This document shows, piece by piece, positions 60,586 to 64,000 of a stretch of DNA of 64,000 bases (positions are counted from its first letter, which is position 1; the number at the start of each line of letters is the position of its first letter). Made by a program: the position numbers and the translations under genes. The notes below the pieces were generated by a model, which saw only the letters and a list, made by a program, of their open reading frames with translations, made no database searches and had not been told where the DNA came from. Source of the DNA: PoT sp049331405 (GTDB lineage: Bacteria; Planctomycetota; Planctomycetia; Isosphaerales; Isosphaeraceae); the NCBI RefSeq assembly GCF_049331405.1, contig NZ_CP186274.1, positions 7,254,001 through 7,318,000 of the forward strand. Reading direction: 5' to 3'.

Positions 60586-61572
60586 TCAGGATTCGGGCCG
60601 GATCTTGCCCGCGTCGATCTTGAGCTCGAAGTTCGTCTCTTCGTTCGGCTTCACGTTGACGCTCTCGCCGGTCGCGGGCGTGACGAAGCCTCCGCCGGTG
60701 ACTGACTCCTGCCAGACCACGACCTTCTGGGTGCCGGCGGGGACGTTCTTGATTTCGAAGTTCCCCTTGGCGTCGGTCACGGCGAAGTAGGGATTCTCCG
60801 TGACCATCCAGTAGGCCTTCATCCAGGGGTGGACGTTGCACTCGACCTCGCCCGGGCTGCGTTCCGGCTTCAGGACCGGGAAGACTTCGGAAGCCCCCGC
60901 CGAAAGCGACGGATTCGTGCCGTTGTTGCGGAGCTTGGAGTTGATGTTATGGGTCCGCGGGTCGCTGTTCTTCATCTGGATCTTCGCGCCGGCCATCACG
61001 GCGAGGACGTGGGGCTTGAAGACGCACTTATCCTGGTCGAAGACGACCTCGGCCTGGAGGGCGGCCGACTGGGCCTCGGGGTTCACCGCCGTCGGCTTGG
61101 GGATGTAGACGAAGACATTCTTCACCCCCTTGGTGGCCCCATCGACGACGAGCCGCTCCGACGTAATCGTCCCATCCGCGGCGCAGAAGTCCGGGTCCTT
61201 CACCGCCTGGCCCTTCTCGACCAGGACCTTCACCGCGGGCTCGGCGCCATCGAACGTGATCTTGCCCTTCAGGGTGCCCCAACCTTCGCCGGCCGCGGAC
61301 GCGCCGGGATTGGCGGGAGCCGCGGGAGCCGGCTCGGGCGTCGGAGTGGCAGCGGGTGCAGGAGCGGGCTCCGCGGGCGTCGCTGCCGGAGTTGGCGCAG
61401 CTGCTTCCTTCGGCGTTTCGGCCGGATTTGCCGAGGAGCCGTCGGGGGCGACCACGACTTCAGCGTCGCTGGTCTCTTCCTGCTGACCGCCGCAACCAAC
61501 TGCGAGAACACCCAGCATTCCCGCCAGGCCCAGACCGAGCAGCGACTGCCGCTGACTCCGCTTCCACAGCAT
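60586..61572 (-). CDS. Cupredoxin-like lipoprotein, paralogue of the neighbour
   Basis: 328 residues from ATG 61572 with GAGGAG at good spacing. The signal peptide ends in a lipobox (L-A-V-G-C, Cys27), so it is a lipoprotein. Residues 40-95 are a Pro/Ala/Thr-rich flexible tether. The folded part repeats the layout of its paralogue: 'WGTLKGKITFDGAEPAVKVL', 'KPHVLAVMAGAKIQMKNSDPRTHNINS' with His208, 'EVECNVHPWMKAYWMV' with C245-x2-H248-x2-M251, and a closing 'DAKGNFEIKNVPAGTQKVVVWQES'. The C-x2-H-P-W-M motif matches exported planctomycete cupredoxin-like proteins. The tether suggests it reaches across the periplasm from an anchored lipid. The exact partner is unknown. Confidence 0.87.
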   Translation of the reverse strand: MLWKRSQRQSLLGLGLAGMLGVLAVGCGGQQEETSDAEVVVAPDGSSANPAETPKEAAAPTPAATPAEPAPAPAATPTPEPAPAAPANPGASAAGEGWGTLKGKITFDGAEPAVKVLVEKGQAVKDPDFCAADGTITSERLVVDGATKGVKNVFVYIPKPTAVNPEAQSAALQAEVVFDQDKCVFKPHVLAVMAGAKIQMKNSDPRTHNINSKLRNNGTNPSLSAGASEVFPVLKPERSPGEVECNVHPWMKAYWMVTENPYFAVTDAKGNFEIKNVPAGTQKVVVWQESVTGGGFVTPATGESVNVKPNEETNFELKIDAGKIRPES

Positions 61573-61756
61573 CGGGACTCTCCTCAGATGTATCGTTAAG
61601 GTTTGATGTCTTGGTGGGTCATCATCGCGTGCCTTGCCCGATCAGAACCAGGCTTCGGTCATCAGGTGACAAACATCATCAGAGCGGGCGACCGACTCCC
61701 CGTCAATCGGGTCCCTGATTCTCGGAGGCGAGAGTCGCATATGCGCCGGACTTTGG

Positions 61757-62587
61757 TCAGGCCTTCACCGAAGATGGCTCGAGTGCCAAAGCCGCGGCGA
61801 GTTTCGCGGCCTTGCGTCGGAGGGCTGCCGCCAGTTCATGCGGGTCGGTCATATCAGAGACGGGGCGATATTCCGGTTCCCCACGAGCTAGTGGCAGGAC
61901 CTCGGCGGCCGAGAAGGTCGCTTGGGCTTTTGGGGAACTCGCCGTCGAGGCCGCACCACCGCGAGCCGCCGCCAGCTTCTCCTTGATCGACAGCGGCCGA
62001 GCCTTTACCGGTTCTTCAGCAGGAGCCGGTTCGATGCCGGCGACCTGAGCGGGACTCGAGGATCCCCCGCTCGTCGGGGCAATGCCTCGCGCCGCGGCCA
62101 GCTTTTCCTTCATGGTCAGCGGCCGCGACGGGGGCTTGGTCCCCTGCTCCGCTGTAGCAACCTCGGTCGGGTTCGCCGTATCTACCGCCGTCTCATTCGA
62201 AGGCTTCGCCGGGGCGGCGCTTCGAGCCGCCGCCAGTTTCTCTTTCATGGTCAGGGGGCGATTCGATGGAGCAGGCACGGCCTCCTGCTCTGCGGCTGCC
62301 GACTCGATCCCGCTCGTCCCTTCCGTCACCGGAGCCGAGACCTGAGGCTTCGTCGGGGCGGCGCTGCGGGCCTCGGCCAGCTTTTCCTTCAAAGTCAGAG
62401 AACGACTCGTCGGCTCGACGTTCTGTTCCGCAGGGGCCGACTCGACACCGCTCGTTGCTTCTTCCGTCGAGTTAGGAGTGGAATCTTCAGGCGATGCCGA
62501 TTCGCGGGACGTGGATGTGGCCTGCTTTTCTGAGTCAGCCTTTCGCGCGGCCTCCAGGATTTCCTTCACACTCAGGCGTTTCGCCAT
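61757..62587 (-). CDS. Repeat protein with five KEKLA-type motifs
   Basis: 276 residues from ATG 62587 (GAGGGGGAG just upstream). Five copies of a motif of about 15 residues are spaced 40-50 residues apart in Ala/Pro/Ser/Glu-rich linkers: 'RLSVKEILEAARK', 'RSLTLKEKLAEARSAAP', 'RPLTMKEKLAAARSAAP', 'RPLTMKEKLAAARGIAP', 'RPLSIKEKLAAARGG'. The motif is an amphipathic helix with consensus RPLTxKEKLAAAR. No signal peptide or transmembrane helix is present. A final 60-residue region ('EYRPVSDMTDPHELAAALRRKAAKLAAALA') is unrelated. The repeated helices are plausible protein-docking or membrane-surface motifs. I do not know the family, and no neighbour explains it; ptsI is next on the same strand upstream. 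Confidence 0.75.
   Translation of the reverse strand: MAKRLSVKEILEAARKADSEKQATSTSRESASPEDSTPNSTEEATSGVESAPAEQNVEPTSRSLTLKEKLAEARSAAPTKPQVSAPVTEGTSGIESAAAEQEAVPAPSNRPLTMKEKLAAARSAAPAKPSNETAVDTANPTEVATAEQGTKPPSRPLTMKEKLAAARGIAPTSGGSSSPAQVAGIEPAPAEEPVKARPLSIKEKLAAARGGAASTASSPKAQATFSAAEVLPLARGEPEYRPVSDMTDPHELAAALRRKAAKLAAALALEPSSVKA
61960..62587 (-). repeat. Five diverged coding repeats (KEKLA motif)
   Basis: The DNA encoding 'LTMKEKLAAAR' recurs near 61970, 62095, 62230 and 62380, with a more distant copy at the 5' end near 62570. The period is about 125-150 bp. Copies are similar at the nucleotide level in the core (CGGCCAGCTTTTCCTT type), consistent with internal duplication. Confidence 0.6.
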
Positions 62588-62832
62588 CAACCACTCCCCC
62601 TCGAAGCCGAGGACCGCGCCGCCACCTTCGAGCTTATCGCAAAATGCTCGCTTCGGATCAAAACGTGCTCGAAGCGATATTTTTAGCTCGGTTGGTGGAC
62701 CCTCCATCCGAGGCATGCTGCAATTTGCGGCCCGCACTCGATAAGGCTAACGGCAGCAAGGGCGCGAGACAACCCCGCCGTGCCAAAGGCCGGACGTTCA
62801 CAGTCCCTGTCTCATGACCCTGAGCCAATGTT

Positions 62833-64000
62833 TCAGACCGAGTCGAAGACCTCGAGCATGCTCGAGACTTCATGGAGACGCGAGGTCAGGTACGCCTTGA
62901 TCTCTTCGCTCGTCTTGAGTTGCAAGACCTGGTGGGCGAACCGCTCGGCCTGTGCGGTGGTGACCGAGGCGAGCAAGGCCTTGATCGTCGGGACGAAGGC
63001 CGGGCTCATGCTGAAGCGGCGGAGGCCCATACCGAACAGGGCGAGGACCGAACGCGGCTGGCCGGCCATCTCGCCGCAGAGCGTGACCGGCGTACCGGTG
63101 CGCTGGCAGGCGTCGAGAACCATCTGCAGGACACGGAAGATCGCCGGGCTCAGGGGCTCGCAGAGGTGGGCGACCTTCGGGTTATCCCGGTCGGCGGCGA
63201 CGAGGTACTGGATCAGGTCATTGGAGCCGATCGAGATGAAATCGGTCTCGCGCAGGATCGCGTCGATGCAGACGGCCGCGGCGGGGACCTCGACCATGAC
63301 GCCGGTCTTGACGTCCTCGCCGAAGGGGACGCCTTCCCGCCGGAGGTTCCGCTTCGTCTCCTCGACGAGCTTATTCACGTATCGGAGTTCTTCGAGGGTC
63401 GTGATCATCGGGAAAAGCATGTTCACTTTTCCATGCCGACCTGCGCGGAGGATCGCGCGAATCTGACGCTCGAAGAGACGAGGATGTTCGAAGGAGAGTC
63501 GGATCGACCGCCAGCCCATGAATGGGTTAGCCTCGCTGCGACGCCCGAGGTACGCGACGGTCTTATCGCCTCCGAGGTCCAGGGTCCGGATCGTCACCGT
63601 CCGGTTGGGCGAGTCCTCGATGATCTGGCGGTAGTATTCGTACTGTTCTTCCTCATCCGGCACGTCCTGGTGCGTGAGGAATAGGTATTCCGTCCGGAAA
63701 AGCCCGACGCCCGTCGCTCCCACCTTGGCCGCGGCCTGGGTGTCGGCCAGGTTGTTGATGTTGGCGAGGAGCTCGATCTGGGCTCCGTCGGAGCTCTTGG
63801 CGGGCTCGTCGCGGTTGAGGACGAGGCGATCCTTCAGGTTGAAGAACTCGCGTTGGAGCTTGCGATAGGCGGAGGTCGTCTCGCTGTCGGGGCGGACCAG
63901 CACTAGGCCATCGCGGCCGTCGACTATTATCACATCCCCCGAGCGGACGTCTCCGGTGATGCCGACGACGCCGGCCACCGCAGGGATGCCCCGGCTCCTC
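62833..64000 (-). CDS. ptsI: PTS enzyme I (phosphoenolpyruvate-protein phosphotransferase), 5' end cut by window
   Basis: Only the C-terminal 388 residues are in the window; the frame is open to the edge, where 'RSRGIPAV' follows the position of the active-site His ('TSHTAIMA' in the family), just outside. Visible parts: 'GATGVGLFRTEYLFL' and 'RTLDLGGDK' (PEP-binding), 'GVMVEVPAAA', 'FISIGSNDLIQY', 'VTLCGEMAG' with the active-site Cys. Enzyme I takes phosphate from PEP and passes it to HPr. A complete protein would be about 570-590 residues, so roughly 190-200 are missing. It is followed on the same strand, after about 245 bp, by the KEKLA repeat gene. HPr and EII genes are not in the window. 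Confidence 0.96.
   Translation of the reverse strand, partial: RSRGIPAVAGVVGITGDVRSGDVIIVDGRDGLVLVRPDSETTSAYRKLQREFFNLKDRLVLNRDEPAKSSDGAQIELLANINNLADTQAAAKVGATGVGLFRTEYLFLTHQDVPDEEEQYEYYRQIIEDSPNRTVTIRTLDLGGDKTVAYLGRRSEANPFMGWRSIRLSFEHPRLFERQIRAILRAGRHGKVNMLFPMITTLEELRYVNKLVEETKRNLRREGVPFGEDVKTGVMVEVPAAAVCIDAILRETDFISIGSNDLIQYLVAADRDNPKVAHLCEPLSPAIFRVLQMVLDACQRTGTPVTLCGEMAGQPRSVLALFGMGLRRFSMSPAFVPTIKALLASVTTAQAERFAHQVLQLKTSEEIKAYLTSRLHEVSSMLEVFDSV

Noticed and set aside
62851..62866. 16-bp perfect palindrome CTCGAGCATGCTCGAG
   Set aside because: It lies inside the ptsI coding sequence and fits codons for S-M-L-E; likely chance.
1..64000. tRNA, rRNA, CRISPR or insertion sequences
   Set aside because: No cloverleaf-like segment, no regularly spaced direct repeats, and no transposase or terminal inverted repeats were recognised by eye; a tRNA scan could still find one.

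Overview
The window reads as chromosomal DNA of a planctomycete, most like the Isosphaeraceae. It is GC-rich. It carries planctomycete hallmark families: a PSCyt2/DUF1549 cytochrome protein, a MoxR-DUF58-BatA-VWA operon with a giant coiled-coil protein, large PQQ-propeller proteins, NPCBM proteins, and abundant Tat or Sec exported proteins of unknown function. It also has Gram-negative envelope genes (lptB, a Kdo hydroxylase, a heptosyltransferase-family GT9). No tRNA, rRNA, CRISPR array, integrase or transposase was recognised. The taxon call is inference from gene families, not from a marker gene.

Layout. 1-7.0 kb: a truncated PSCyt2 gene, a small membrane protein, cinA, a Tat-exported protein, and a divergent secreted glycosidase-like protein. 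7.1-15.6 kb: a GT9 glycosyltransferase converging on a minus-strand run lepA > signal peptidase > signal peptidase > lptB > kdoO, joining protein export to LPS transport and modification. 16.2-20.2 kb: a FIST-domain sensor protein and a translationally coupled histidine kinase/NtrC-type regulator pair. 20.5-31.0 kb: an M28 peptidase, three polytopic GT-C type membrane proteins, an EmrB-like MFS exporter convergent with its EmrA-like adaptor, and a GT4 glycosyltransferase. 31.4-37.1 kb: a metabolic block (HpaI-type aldolase, sugar isomerase, SDR dehydrogenase, Tm-1-like ATP-binding protein with a PEP-hydrolase TIM barrel, a MaoC hot-dog protein). 37.2-40.2 kb: an ANTAR-type response regulator with a possible leader peptide, a BON-domain protein behind a structured leader, and two soluble histidine kinases.

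40.3-54.3 kb is one 14-kb minus-strand operon: MoxR AAA+ ATPase, DUF58, BatA-type VWA, a second VWA membrane protein, a 1276-residue coiled-coil membrane protein, a low-complexity secreted protein, an alpha/alpha-toroid (prenyltransferase-like) secreted protein and an NPCBM protein. It looks like a single envelope-associated chaperone or remodelling machine of unknown substrate and is the best candidate here for an undescribed system. 54.4-62.6 kb holds a 1489-residue double PQQ-propeller/TPR protein, a lower-GC region without convincing genes, two paralogous cupredoxin-like exported proteins (each with a strong hairpin terminator), and a repeat protein with five KEKLA-type motifs. The window ends inside ptsI (PTS enzyme I). 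All assignments come from reading the sequence; no database search was possible.
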